Origin: Pseudomonas jessenii
GTDB lineage: Bacteria > Pseudomonadota > Gammaproteobacteria > Pseudomonadales > Pseudomonadaceae
Length of the DNA stretch: 64,000 bases
Reading direction: 5' to 3'
Assembly (NCBI RefSeq): GCF_002236115.1
Contig: NZ_NIWT01000007.1
Coordinates: forward strand, 186,001-250,000
The position numbers and the translations under genes were made by a program. Under the pieces are notes generated by a model that saw only the letters and a program-made list of their open reading frames with translations, ran no database searches and was not told the origin of the DNA. Each line of letters starts with the position of its first letter. The first letter of the stretch is position 1. This document shows positions 44,199 to 52,546 of this stretch, one piece after another.

Positions 44199-45482
44199 TT
44201 ATGCGTCTGGCGCAGCCTTGGCGGTCGGCTCACTGTTTTCATAGATATACAGTGGCTTGGACTTGCCTTCTATCACGCTTTCATCGATCACTACTTTGCT
44301 CACCTCCGATTGCGAGGGGATTTCATACATAGTGTCGAGCAATACACCTTCGAGAATCGAACGCAGGCCACGGGCACCGGTTTTACGCTCCAGGGCACGC
44401 TTGGCGACCGATTTCAGAGCGTCGGTCCGGAATTCCAGATCCACGCCTTCCATCTCGAACAGCTTGGCATACTGCTTGGTCAGAGCATTTTTCGGCTCGG
44501 TGAGGATCTGCATCAATGCAGCCTCGTCGAGCTCGTCCAGCGTGGCAAGTACCGGTAGACGACCGACGAATTCCGGGATCAGACCGAACTTGACCAGATC
44601 GTCAGGCTCGACTTCACGCAGGGACTCACCGACTTTCTTGCCTTCTTCCTTGCTGCGCACTTCTGCATTGAAACCGATGCCACCCTTGGTGGAACGGTTT
44701 TGAATGACTTTCTCAAGACCAGAGAACGCGCCACCGCAGATGAACAGGATGTTACGGGTGTCGACCTGCAGGAATTCCTGCTGCGGATGCTTGCGACCAC
44801 CTTGAGGCGGAACGGAAGCGACCGTGCCTTCGATCAACTTGAGCAGGGCCTGCTGCACGCCTTCACCGGAAACGTCCCGGGTGATCGACGGGTTGTCAGA
44901 CTTGCGCGAAATCTTGTCGATTTCATCGATGTAGACAATGCCCATCTGGGCCTTTTCCACGTCGTAATCGCATTTCTGCAGCAGCTTCTGAATGATGTTC
45001 TCGACATCTTCACCCACGTAACCCGCCTCGGTGAGGGTGGTTGCATCAGCGATGGTGAACGGAACGTTCAGCAAGCGGGCCAGTGTTTCGGCAAGCAGGG
45101 TCTTACCCGAGCCTGTCGGGCCGATCAGCAGGATGTTGCTCTTGCCGAGTTCGACGTCGTCATTCTTTTTGTCACGCTGATTCAGGCGCTTGTAGTGGTT
45201 GTAAACCGCTACGGCCAGAACCTTTTTCGCACGCTCCTGACCAATCACATACTGATCAAGGATGCCGCTGATTTCTTTAGGCGAAGGCAATTTATGCGCG
45301 CTGCTTTCGGCCTGTGCTTCCTGCACCTCCTCGCGGATGATGTCGTTGCACAGGTCGACGCACTCGTCGCAGATAAAGACCGAGGGGCCGGCAATCAATT
45401 TGCGTACTTCATGCTGGCTTTTGCCACAGAAGGAGCAATAGAGCAGCTTGCCGTTGTCCTCGCCGTTGCGGGTGTCAGTCAT
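44199..45482 (-). CDS. clpX: ClpX, ATPase subunit of the ClpXP protease
   Basis: This 427-residue AAA+ unfoldase has an N-terminal Cys4 zinc finger (LYCSFCGKSQ and IFICDECVDLC), Walker A GPTGSGKTLLA, the pore loop GYVG in LTEAGYVGEDVENI, and sensor/arginine regions in the GGAFSGLEKVI and GLIPEFVGRLP blocks. ATG 45482 (MTDTRNGEDNGK) is the normal start; the frame opens eleven codons earlier. It lies after clpP and works with it in the cytosol. Confidence 0.97.
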   Translation of the reverse strand: MTDTRNGEDNGKLLYCSFCGKSQHEVRKLIAGPSVFICDECVDLCNDIIREEVQEAQAESSAHKLPSPKEISGILDQYVIGQERAKKVLAVAVYNHYKRLNQRDKKNDDVELGKSNILLIGPTGSGKTLLAETLARLLNVPFTIADATTLTEAGYVGEDVENIIQKLLQKCDYDVEKAQMGIVYIDEIDKISRKSDNPSITRDVSGEGVQQALLKLIEGTVASVPPQGGRKHPQQEFLQVDTRNILFICGGAFSGLEKVIQNRSTKGGIGFNAEVRSKEEGKKVGESLREVEPDDLVKFGLIPEFVGRLPVLATLDELDEAALMQILTEPKNALTKQYAKLFEMEGVDLEFRTDALKSVAKRALERKTGARGLRSILEGVLLDTMYEIPSQSEVSKVVIDESVIEGKSKPLYIYENSEPTAKAAPDA

Positions 45483-45594
45483 TCGTTCGATCCAAATCCG
45501 ATAGGCTTGCAACACAAGATGAAGGCTATTGCGGGCTTTTTCAAGCCCGCCGGTGATCGGACCCGCCGACCAACCTTATTTTGAGCTGCTTATT

Positions 45595-46230
45595 TTAAGC
45601 GGGGCGCTGGGTGATCACTTCATCGATCAAGCCGTACTCACGCGCGGCGTCTGCACTCATGAAGTTGTCGCGATTGGTATCGCGCTCGATTTCTTCGAGA
45701 GTGCGCCCGCTGTGCTTGGCCATCAGCGTGTTGAGACGCTCACGAATGAAGAGGATTTCCTTGGCATGGATTTCGATATCCGACGCCTGGCCCTGGAAAC
45801 CGCCCAGTGGCTGGTGAATCATCACACGCGAGTTCGGCAGGCAATAACGCTTGCCAGGTGCACCGGCCGTCAGCAGGAACGCGCCCATGCTGCACGCCTG
45901 ACCGATACAAGTGGTCGACACATTGGGTTTGATGAACTGCATGGTGTCGTAGATCGACATGCCCGCCGTCACCGAACCGCCCGGGGAGTTGATATAGAGA
46001 TGGATGTCCTTGTCCGGGTTTTCCGCCTCAAGGAACAGCAGTTGCGCACAGATCAGGTTGGCCATGTAGTCCTCTACGGGGCCCACCAGAAAGATCACCC
46101 GCTCCTTGAGGAGACGCGAGTAGATGTCGTAGGCGCGCTCGCCACGAGCGGACTGCTCGACAACCATCGGGACCAGGCCGCCGGCGGCCTGGATATCAGA
46201 GTTCTGCTGAATATACGAATTACGGAACAT
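45595..46230 (-). CDS. clpP: ClpP, proteolytic subunit of Clp proteases
   Basis: This 211-residue serine peptidase has Ser114 in GQACSMGAFLLTAG and His139 in RVMIHQPLGG, with the conserved Asp in ERDTNRDNFMS. Start MFRNSYIQQN carries the short propeptide typical of the family. The order tig-clpP-clpX-lon is standard for gamma-proteobacteria. Confidence 0.97.
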   Translation of the reverse strand: MFRNSYIQQNSDIQAAGGLVPMVVEQSARGERAYDIYSRLLKERVIFLVGPVEDYMANLICAQLLFLEAENPDKDIHLYINSPGGSVTAGMSIYDTMQFIKPNVSTTCIGQACSMGAFLLTAGAPGKRYCLPNSRVMIHQPLGGFQGQASDIEIHAKEILFIRERLNTLMAKHSGRTLEEIERDTNRDNFMSADAAREYGLIDEVITQRPA

Positions 46231-46270
46231 GCTCTGCAGTCACTCCCAAATAGTTATGTCTTGAATACGC

Positions 46271-46296
46271 ATAAGCCAGCTCGAAGGCTGGCTTAT
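46271..46296 (-). terminator. Hairpin between tig and clpP
   Basis: A perfect ATAAGCCAGC/GCTGGCTTAT stem without a clear U tract; it could attenuate tig transcripts or protect their 3' end. Confidence 0.45.
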
Positions 46297-46323
46297 GGTG
46301 TTTGCTTCTTACCGCAAAAGTGA

Positions 46324-47634
46324 TCAGTCGGCTTGTGGTGCTTCTACCGGCTTGACTGCTTCTTCGTAAGAGACCGATTTGTCGGTCACGCTAGCTTTCT
46401 GCAGAACAGTATCCACAACTTGCTCTTCCAGCACAACCGAGCGAACTTCGTTCAGTTGCTGGTCGTTCTTGTAGTACCAGGACACAACTTGCTCAGGTTC
46501 CTGGTAGGCCGAAGCCATTTCCTGAATCATCTCGCGAACGCGAGTTTCGTCAGGCTTGAGGTCGAATTGCTTGACCACTTCAGCCACGATCAGACCCAGT
46601 ACTACGCGGCGCTTGGCTTGCTCTTCGAACAGCTCGGCCGGCAGTTGGTCAGGCTTGATGTTGCCGCCGAACTGCTGAACAGCCTGCACGCGCAGACGGT
46701 CAACTTCGTTGGACAGCAGAGCCTTTGGCACTTCGATCGGGTTGGTGGCCAGCAGACCGTCCATTACCTGATTCTTGACCTTGGATTTGATCGCCTGACG
46801 CAGTTCACGCTCCATGTTCTTGCGAACTTCGGCGCGGAAGCCTTCCAGACCGGTTTCCTTGATGCCGAATTGAGCGAAGAATTCTTCGGTCAGTTCTGGC
46901 AGCTTTGGCTCGGAAACGGTGTTGACGGTCACGGTGAACTCGGCGGTTTTGCCAGCCAGGTCCAGGTTCTGATAGTCCTCTGGGAACGTCAGGTTCAGAA
47001 CGCGTTCTTCACCGGCTTTGGCGCCAACCAGGCCATCTTCGAAACCAGGGATCATGCGGCCGGAACCCAGAACCAGCTGGGTACCCTTGGCGGAACCGCC
47101 AGCGAACACTTCACCGTCGACCTTGCCGACGAAATCGATGTTCAGCTGGTCTTCGTTTTGAGCAGCGCGATCGGCCACTTCGAAACGGGTGTTCTGCTTG
47201 CGCAGGATGTCCAGCATCTTGTCCAGATCGGCATCAGACACGTCAGCGCTCAGGCGCTCTACGGTGATACCTTCGAAACCGGCAACGGTGAACTCAGGGA
47301 ACACTTCGAATACGGCTACGTATTCCAGGTCCTTGCCCGCTTCCAGGGATTTTGGCTCGATCGAAGGCTGACCAGCCGGGTTCAGCTTCTGCTCAACCAC
47401 AGCTTCATAGAAAGAAGACTGGATCACGTCGCCTACAGCTTCCTGGCGAGCGTCAGCACCGAAACGGCGCTTGATTTCGCTCATTGGCACTTTGCCTGGA
47501 CGGAAGCCAGCAATCTTGGCCTTTTGGGCGGTCTGCTGCAGACGCTTGTTGACCTGGCTCTCGATGCGCTCAGCCGGCACGGTGACGCTCATGCGGCGCT
47601 CAAGAGCAGTAGTATTTTCAACAGAAACTTGCAT
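46324..47634 (-). CDS. tig: Trigger factor (ribosome-associated chaperone)
   Basis: This 436-residue protein has an N-terminal ribosome-binding domain with the signature GFRPGKVPMSEIKRRFG. A FKBP-type isomerase domain lies at ~150-245 (QNEDQLNIDFVGKVDGEVF; LVLGSGRMIPGFEDGLVGAK), with a helical C-terminal chaperone domain after it. ATG 47634 (MQVSVENTTALERRM) has AGGAATAT upstream; the longer frame to 47697 is not needed. Confidence 0.97.
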   Translation of the reverse strand: MQVSVENTTALERRMSVTVPAERIESQVNKRLQQTAQKAKIAGFRPGKVPMSEIKRRFGADARQEAVGDVIQSSFYEAVVEQKLNPAGQPSIEPKSLEAGKDLEYVAVFEVFPEFTVAGFEGITVERLSADVSDADLDKMLDILRKQNTRFEVADRAAQNEDQLNIDFVGKVDGEVFAGGSAKGTQLVLGSGRMIPGFEDGLVGAKAGEERVLNLTFPEDYQNLDLAGKTAEFTVTVNTVSEPKLPELTEEFFAQFGIKETGLEGFRAEVRKNMERELRQAIKSKVKNQVMDGLLATNPIEVPKALLSNEVDRLRVQAVQQFGGNIKPDQLPAELFEEQAKRRVVLGLIVAEVVKQFDLKPDETRVREMIQEMASAYQEPEQVVSWYYKNDQQLNEVRSVVLEEQVVDTVLQKASVTDKSVSYEEAVKPVEAPQAD

Positions 47635-48019
47635 GGATATTCCTCGTTGCACAGACGTTAGCCGGCCGTTTCCGACCCCAGAATCAAGGGCATGCATTCT
47701 AGTGGGTCAAACTCAAGAAGTCACCCTACTGAAAACGGGTAAAAACGCAGCAGGCAATTTATAGGTGCGAATGCACGAATGCACCTCGCCCCGATGGCAA
47801 ATACAACCAATCACGCCAGGGCTCTGCGCCAACCTTTCCCTATATAGAGAAGGTCGCCAATCATCTCCCTGACAGCCGATCTCGCAAGCAAGGCCGGCGG
47901 GCAGGACAGCATCATCGAGAAACATAAATACGACGAAACGCCCGCCCCTGCGACCCGGAACCTGCGGCCGCCGAAACAAAAAAGGCGCCAGACTTTTCAA
48001 TCTGGCGCCTTTCGAAATA
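47635..48019. other. Gene-free stretch upstream of tig
   Basis: Apart from the terminator hairpin at 47981-48012, no gene or clear promoter was recognised. Open frames here are continuous with tRNA sequence and are not credible. Confidence 0.5.
47981..48012 (-). terminator. Hairpin after the first tRNA-His
   Basis: AAAGGCGCCAGA/TCTGGCGCCTTT stem-loop downstream of the tRNA in the minus direction. A near copy follows the second tRNA-His at 48276-48306. Confidence 0.7.
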
Positions 48020-48095
48020 TGGGGTGGACGATGGGGATCGAACCCACGACAACGGGAGTCACAATCCCGTGCTCTACCAACTGAGCTACGCCCAC
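48020..48095 (-). tRNA. tRNA-His (anticodon GTG)
   Basis: A cloverleaf is readable on the minus strand: GTGGGCG acceptor, D arm AGCTCAGTTGGTAGAGC, anticodon loop TTGTGAC, T arm GGGTTCGATCCCC, and encoded CCA. It is the last gene of a four-tRNA cluster. Confidence 0.96.
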
Positions 48096-48172
48096 CATAT
48101 TGCCTGTTAAAGAAGCCAAACAACTTCTTTATCAAGCTCCAGCCAGGCCAAGTGCCTGAATGAAGCTTTATT

Positions 48173-48257
48173 TGGTGCGGATGAAGAGACTCGAACTCTT
48201 ACGCCTCGCGGCGCTGGAACCTAAATCCAGTGTGTCTACCAATTCCACCACATCCGC
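48173..48257 (-). tRNA. tRNA-Leu (anticodon TAG)
   Basis: An 85-nt class II tRNA with GCGGATG acceptor, long variable arm, anticodon TAG within GGATTTAGGTTCC, T arm AGAGTTCGAGTCTCT and encoded CCA. Confidence 0.96.
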
Positions 48258-48275
48258 GGATGAAGCCTTTAAAGC

Positions 48276-48306
48276 AAAGGCGCCAGACTGTTAATCTGGC
48301 GCCTTT
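48276..48306 (-). terminator. Hairpin after the second tRNA-His
   Basis: AAAGGCGCCAGA/TCTGGCGCCTTT stem-loop, nearly the same as at 47981-48012. Being inside the cluster, it may act as a processing site rather than a full stop. Confidence 0.6.
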
Positions 48307-48313
48307 CGAAATA

Positions 48314-48389
48314 TGGGGTGGACGATGGGGATCGAACCCACGACAACGGGAGTCACAATCCCGTGCTCTACCAACTGAGCTACGCCCAC
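48314..48389 (-). tRNA. tRNA-His (anticodon GTG), second identical copy
   Basis: Identical in sequence to the tRNA at 48020-48095, and the following hairpin is duplicated as well, so the unit arose by a ~118-bp duplication around tRNA-Leu. Confidence 0.96.
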
Positions 48390-48421
48390 CATATCGCGCT
48401 ACTTGTGCCAAAGCTGCCTAA

Positions 48422-48498
48422 TGGCGCACCCGGCAGGACTCGAACCTGCGACCATCCGCTTAGAAGGCGGATGCTCTATCCAGCTGAGCTACGGGCGC
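48422..48498 (-). tRNA. tRNA-Arg (anticodon TCT)
   Basis: A 77-nt cloverleaf with GCGCCCG acceptor, anticodon TCT in CCTTCTAAG, T arm CAGGTTCGAGTCCTG and encoded CCA. It is the first gene of the cluster. Confidence 0.96.
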
Positions 48499-48614
48499 CT
48501 TGTTAGCTGTAACCTTGGAGGACTACAAACTAAGTGCTTTCCAGTCTTGCAGAATCGTAATCCTGCTCAACCTTCCTAACCAGTGCTAGGCTGTGCCCGA
48601 CAAGTGCGACGAAT

Positions 48615-48641
48615 AGTATAGAGCCCCCCGAAGGTCGTCAA
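48615..48641 (-). promoter_or_regulatory. Promoter of the tRNA cluster
   Basis: On the minus strand TTGACG (48636-48641), a 15-base spacer and TATACT (48615-48620), followed by a GC-containing start region. The spacer is short, as sometimes seen for stable RNA promoters. Confidence 0.55.
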
Positions 48642-48772
48642 ATCCTTTTTAAAAAAAATTCATTTAATTAAAGGAGTTAGGGGAATTTGCAGACCAAGCG
48701 CCTTTGCCCTCACCGCATGACATGCGAGAATGCGTTCTCTTTTTTTCCCCTCTCGATGGTTAATCACGCGCA

Positions 48773-49627
48773 ATGACTGCACAACTTATCGACGGCAAAT
48801 CGATCGCCGCCAGCCTGCGCCAGCAGATCGCCCAACGTGTCACCGAGCGTCGCCAGCAAGGCCTGCGCACGCCCGGCCTTGCGGTGATCCTGGTCGGCAG
48901 CGATCCTGCCTCTCAGGTTTATGTCTCGCACAAGCGTAAAGACTGTGAAGAGGTCGGCTTTCTATCCCAAGCCTATGACCTGCCTTCCGAAACCACTCAA
49001 GAAGCGCTGACCGAGCTGATCGATCGCCTCAACGACGACCCTGCAATCGACGGCGTCCTGCTTCAACTTCCGCTTCCCGAACACCTGGACGCCTCCAGGC
49101 TGCTGGAGCGCATTCGTCCGGATAAAGACGTCGACGGTTTCCATCCTTATAACGTCGGTCGCCTGGCCCAGCGCATTCCACTGCTGCGCCCATGCACCCC
49201 CAAAGGCATCATGACCCTGCTGGAAAGCACCGGTGTCGACCTTTACGGGATGGATGCCGTGGTCGTCGGCGCGTCCAATATCGTTGGCCGCCCGATGGCG
49301 ATGGAATTGCTGCTGGCCGGCTGCACCGTGACGGTCACCCACCGCTTTACCAAGGACCTGGCCGGCCATGTCGGCCGTGCGGATCTGGTCGTCGTCGCCG
49401 CCGGCAAGCCGGGCCTGGTCAAGGGCGAATGGATCAAGGAAGGCGCGATCGTGATCGATGTCGGCATCAACCGTCAGGACGACGGCAAGCTGGTCGGTGA
49501 CGTGATCTACGAAACCGCCCTGCCCCGCGCCGGCTGGATCACCCCGGTACCGGGCGGCGTAGGCCCGATGACCCGTGCCTGCCTGCTGGAAAACACCCTG
49601 TACGCCGCCGAAACCCTGCACAGCTGA
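48773..49627 (+). CDS. folD: Bifunctional methylenetetrahydrofolate dehydrogenase/cyclohydrolase
   Basis: This 284-residue cytosolic enzyme interconverts methylene-, methenyl- and 10-formyl-tetrahydrofolate with NADP. Visible family motifs: VYVSHKRKDCEEVGF containing the catalytic Lys, QLPLPEHLD, CTPKGIMTLLESTGVD, VVVGASNIVGRPMA for NADP, and the C-terminal TPVPGGVGPMT. Single gene with a terminator right after it. Confidence 0.97.
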   Translation: MTAQLIDGKSIAASLRQQIAQRVTERRQQGLRTPGLAVILVGSDPASQVYVSHKRKDCEEVGFLSQAYDLPSETTQEALTELIDRLNDDPAIDGVLLQLPLPEHLDASRLLERIRPDKDVDGFHPYNVGRLAQRIPLLRPCTPKGIMTLLESTGVDLYGMDAVVVGASNIVGRPMAMELLLAGCTVTVTHRFTKDLAGHVGRADLVVVAAGKPGLVKGEWIKEGAIVIDVGINRQDDGKLVGDVIYETALPRAGWITPVPGGVGPMTRACLLENTLYAAETLHS

Positions 49628-49659
49628 GTTTCAACGCACACGCTGTCAGCGTGACAAGG

Positions 49660-49686
49660 AACCCCGCCCTGGCGGGGTTTTTTTTG
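49660..49686 (+). terminator. Terminator of folD
   Basis: ACCCCGCC/GGCGGGGT stem followed by a run of T. Confidence 0.85.
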
Positions 49687-49862
49687 CCTGCGAGAAACAC
49701 CGACCGCCCGCCGGAAAATGACTTTTTTTTCATGTTTCTCAGGACTTTCACCTGTTACTTGAACAACCATCGACAGTTATTCAGCCATACTCCAGAATGA
49801 CGCGCTTTTCAGGAAACAGTCCGTTACAGAACGGCTTATCAACACTTTATGAGTCTGCCAGC

Positions 49863-50801
49863 GTGAATATCCGTCTTTCCATCCTGAGCCTATTTTTTGC
49901 AGTTGCAGGGACTCTCATCACGCCCTTCGCCAGCGCTGGCGAAACCACCGCAGCACCGCGAGATACGAAAACACTCAAGCTCGCTTCCGGAAGCTCCTTG
50001 CTGCTGGACATGCAGACCAACAAAGTCATCTACGCCAGCAATCCTGACGTGGTGGTACCGATCGCTTCCGTCAGCAAGTTGATGACTGGCCTGGTCGTGG
50101 TCGAGTCTCGGCAGAACATGGACGAATACATCAACATCAACATCAGCGACACACCGGAAATGAAAGGTGTGTACTCCCGGGTCAAGCTCAAGAGCGAACT
50201 GCCGCGCCGGGAAATGCTGCTGATCGCCCTGATGTCATCTGAAAACCGAGCCGCTGCAAGCCTGGCCCACCACTATCCGGGTGGCTATGCCGCGTTCATT
50301 GCTGCAATGAACGCCAAGGCCCGGGCCTTGGGCATGACCAATACCCATTTCGTCGAGCCGACCGGTCTCTCGCCGCGCAACGTTTCGACCGCTCGCGATT
50401 TAAGCAAACTGTTGATCGCCGCGCACAAGTACCCGCTGCTGACCGAGCTGAGTACAACCAAGGAAAAGACCGTTTCGTTTCGCAAACCGAACTACAGCCT
50501 GGGTTTCCGCAACACCGACCATTTGGTCCGCAAGCCGGATTGGGACATCCAGCTGACAAAAACCGGCTTTACCAACGAAGCCGGTCACTGCCTGGTGCTG
50601 GTGACCCGAATGGCTAACCGCCCGGTGGCCTTGGTGATCCTTGACGCCTATGGCAAGTACACCCATTTTGCCGATGCCACGCGCATGCGTAATTGGGTAG
50701 AGAGCGGAAAGAGCGCGGACGTGCCTTCCGTAGCCTTGCAGTACAAGGCAGACAAGAACCTCAAGCAGCGGCAGAGCGGCGTGGTAGAAGCGTCGAAGTA
50801 A
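49863..50801 (+). CDS. pbpG: D-alanyl-D-alanine endopeptidase (PBP7)
   Basis: This low-molecular-weight penicillin-binding protein cuts peptidoglycan crosslinks in the periplasm. GTG at 49863 is chosen because it gives a good signal peptide (NIRLSILSLFFAVAGTLITP, cleavage after ASA); the frame is open from an ATG at 49797, which would place 22 extra residues before it. Peptidase S11 motifs: Ser69-x-x-Lys72 in IASVSKLMTGLV, SEN in LMSSENRAAASL, and KTG in QLTKTGFTNEAG. Length (312 aa) is normal. It has its own terminator. Confidence 0.92.
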   Translation: MNIRLSILSLFFAVAGTLITPFASAGETTAAPRDTKTLKLASGSSLLLDMQTNKVIYASNPDVVVPIASVSKLMTGLVVVESRQNMDEYININISDTPEMKGVYSRVKLKSELPRREMLLIALMSSENRAAASLAHHYPGGYAAFIAAMNAKARALGMTNTHFVEPTGLSPRNVSTARDLSKLLIAAHKYPLLTELSTTKEKTVSFRKPNYSLGFRNTDHLVRKPDWDIQLTKTGFTNEAGHCLVLVTRMANRPVALVILDAYGKYTHFADATRMRNWVESGKSADVPSVALQYKADKNLKQRQSGVVEASK

Positions 50802-50819
50802 CCTTGCTGCAAACGCATG

Positions 50820-50850
50820 AAAAAGCCCCGGACATCCGGGGCTTTTTTTC
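50820..50850 (+). terminator. Terminator of pbpG
   Basis: AAAAGCCCCGGA/TCCGGGGCTTTT stem with a T tract. Confidence 0.85.
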
Positions 50851-50859
50851 GTCGCAAAG

Positions 50860-51075
50860 TTAGTCGTTAGGCAGCGGCATCTGGTCGTCATCCGGGATAC
50901 CGTCGCCGGTACTTGGATCTCTCCAACCCTTCGGCTTTTCAGTGGGCGCCACCGTTGGCCGTACCAGGGGATCCCTCAACGGGCTGTCGGAATCCATCAC
51001 CGGATCGGTGCTTTGCTCGGGGGTTGTGGGGACAGTTTCCGGACGTTTGTCGTCGAAACTGGAATCGGTAGACAT
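50860..51075 (-). CDS. Small hydrophilic protein, Pro/Asp-rich
   Basis: A 71-residue product starting MSTDSSFDDKRPETVPT, with no membrane segment and many Pro, Asp and Ser; probably disordered. ATG 51075 is preferred because GGAGGTGCG precedes it; an in-frame ATG lies four codons upstream. Its product resembles the next upstream protein in composition (both contain DSP and PxxP stretches), and the two genes are 17 bases apart, so they are likely co-transcribed. Function unknown. Confidence 0.65.
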   Translation of the reverse strand: MSTDSSFDDKRPETVPTTPEQSTDPVMDSDSPLRDPLVRPTVAPTEKPKGWRDPSTGDGIPDDDQMPLPND

Positions 51076-51092
51076 ACGCACCTCCATTGGAC

Positions 51093-51299
51093 CTAAGGCT
51101 TCAGATCACCCAGTGGATCGTAGGGCTTGGCCGGAGCCTTGGGGTTGTCACCCGGTTTCACGTCCCTCGGTGCCTTGGCGGGCCCGATCGGGTCGACCTG
51201 AGGATCGGCAAGGTCCGGGGAATCGGGATCGAAACCCAGCTCATCGCCAGACGAATGCTCGGATGAGTGTGGACCGACGGGCGTAGTTGAATGAGCCAT
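51093..51299 (-). CDS. Small hydrophilic protein, Pro/Asp/Gly-rich
   Basis: A 68-residue product starting MAHSTTPVGPHSSEH. ATG 51299 is supported by AGGAGG seven bases upstream; the open frame reaches 51359 without such a site. Composition (DPDSPDLADPQVDPIGPAK) suggests disorder. Paired with the small gene just downstream. Function unknown. Confidence 0.65.
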   Translation of the reverse strand: MAHSTTPVGPHSSEHSSGDELGFDPDSPDLADPQVDPIGPAKAPRDVKPGDNPKAPAKPYDPLGDLKP

Positions 51300-51392
51300 G
51301 GGCGCCTCCTGTATCAAGGCCCGGAAAGATCCGGGCCTTTGCAGATTAGAGGCTGGCATCGGGCGCTGGTGCCCGGAGGGTGACGAACGGAC

Positions 51393-52067
51393 TTACTGTG
51401 CGGCCAGGGCTTTTTTAGCTTTTGCAGCCGCCGGCTCCTGGCCTGCCTGCGCCAGATCATTGGCTGCCTTGAGCCAGCGTTGCTGATCGACCTGGGCGGG
51501 AATCTGCGTCGGATTCTGGATCAACACTGCCCAACCGCCGGCATCCTTGAACGCCGATTCGAAAGAACCGAAGCTCATCAACGTCCGCTGACTCATGCCT
51601 GCGCGCAGCAGCACGGTCTGCTTCTGACGGTTGTACCCGGTGAGAATCGCATAACGCGGTTCGGCCCACATCGCCGAGCCTTCGGTGAAGCGCACCATCA
51701 CCGGATAACCGGCCGCGACCTGGGTCAACAAGGCCGGCAAGGTCGCGTCAAGGGGATAGACCACCATCCCGTACTCACGCGCGAGGTTCACCATGTTCTG
51801 TTGCAGCTGGGCTTCGGCGCCCGGCAAATGCAGCGGTTTGTCGAGCAAGCCCGGCGTAATCACGATGTTCTGCTGGGACAGCATGCTGGCCAGCACCTGC
51901 GGTCCGCTTTGATTGGCCACGCCCTTGTAGAAGCGGCCACTGAGTTCGACCCGCTCCGGCAGACGCTTGATCTCAGGTGCAACACTCCCGGCGCAACCCG
52001 CCAGCGCCACCACACATCCCGCCATCAGCGCCGCCGACAGCATTCGAGAAAATACCCGCACCATCAT
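51393..52067 (-). CDS. Lipoprotein with degenerate peptidase C39-like fold
   Basis: This 224-residue lipoprotein has lipobox LAGC at Cys25 (ALMAGCVVALAGCAGS). The body resembles C39-like cysteine peptidase domains: VANQSGPQVLASML corresponds to the motif usually read QCGPAALAxxL, but Ser54 replaces the nucleophile Cys, and the later His block reads WAEPRYAILTGYN with no His. It is therefore probably not a protease. Two adjacent ATGs (52067, 52064) follow AAGAGAG; an upstream ATG at 52121 would spoil the signal peptide. Function unknown. Confidence 0.7.
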   Translation of the reverse strand: MMVRVFSRMLSAALMAGCVVALAGCAGSVAPEIKRLPERVELSGRFYKGVANQSGPQVLASMLSQQNIVITPGLLDKPLHLPGAEAQLQQNMVNLAREYGMVVYPLDATLPALLTQVAAGYPVMVRFTEGSAMWAEPRYAILTGYNRQKQTVLLRAGMSQRTLMSFGSFESAFKDAGGWAVLIQNPTQIPAQVDQQRWLKAANDLAQAGQEPAAAKAKKALAAQ

Positions 52068-52300
52068 CACTCTCTTGTTCAGGCGCCAGGCAACAATATT
52101 CCCGGCAAGGCCGTTGATCATAGGACGCCGCGCGACAGCGGTATAGCCTTAACCGGCAGTTGTTTGCATTCGATAGAGCGAACTGGTTGGTGACTGCCGA
52201 CTTTCGGTCAATAGCCTGAAATACAGCAACGGCTAGACTGTTCCTTGAAGAGACGACAGCGAAGCGTGCGTGCCCATTGAAGGGCAAAGAGGAGGCACCG

Positions 52301-52468
52301 ATGAGCCTGACCATGATCATTGTAATGTTGGTTTGCGGCTGGCTGGCGGTAGCCGCCGCCATGCTGTGGGGCGTGCTGCGCATTACTCGCCGCCACCATC
52401 ACCCTGTCCAGCCGGCGCCTGCGCAAGAAGCGGACAAGGCACCGAGCCAGCACGCCAACGCTCACTGA
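52301..52468 (+). CDS. Small single-span membrane protein
   Basis: A 55-residue product: MSLTMIIVMLVCGWLAVAA and AMLWGVLRI form one membrane helix, followed by a His/Arg patch (TRRHHHP) and a polar tail. GAGGAGG stands seven bases before ATG 52301. It precedes a terminator shared with terC. Function unknown. Confidence 0.7.
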   Translation: MSLTMIIVMLVCGWLAVAAAMLWGVLRITRRHHHPVQPAPAQEADKAPSQHANAH

Positions 52469-52496
52469 CACCACCTTTATCCGAGACCAACAAAAA

Positions 52497-52540
52497 CGGC
52501 CGCCTGCACTCCTTCGAGTTCAGGCGGCCGTTTCTTTTAG
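52497..52540. terminator. Bidirectional terminator between the small membrane protein and TerC genes
   Basis: AAACGGCCGCCTG/CAGGCGGCCGTTT stem-loop flanked by A and T tracts between convergent genes. Confidence 0.8.
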
Positions 52541-52546
52541 CGGCGG

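Noticed and set aside
47713..48135. Minus-strand open frame across the tRNA-His region, and similar frames at 48199-48506
   Set aside because: These frames translate tRNA genes and terminators.
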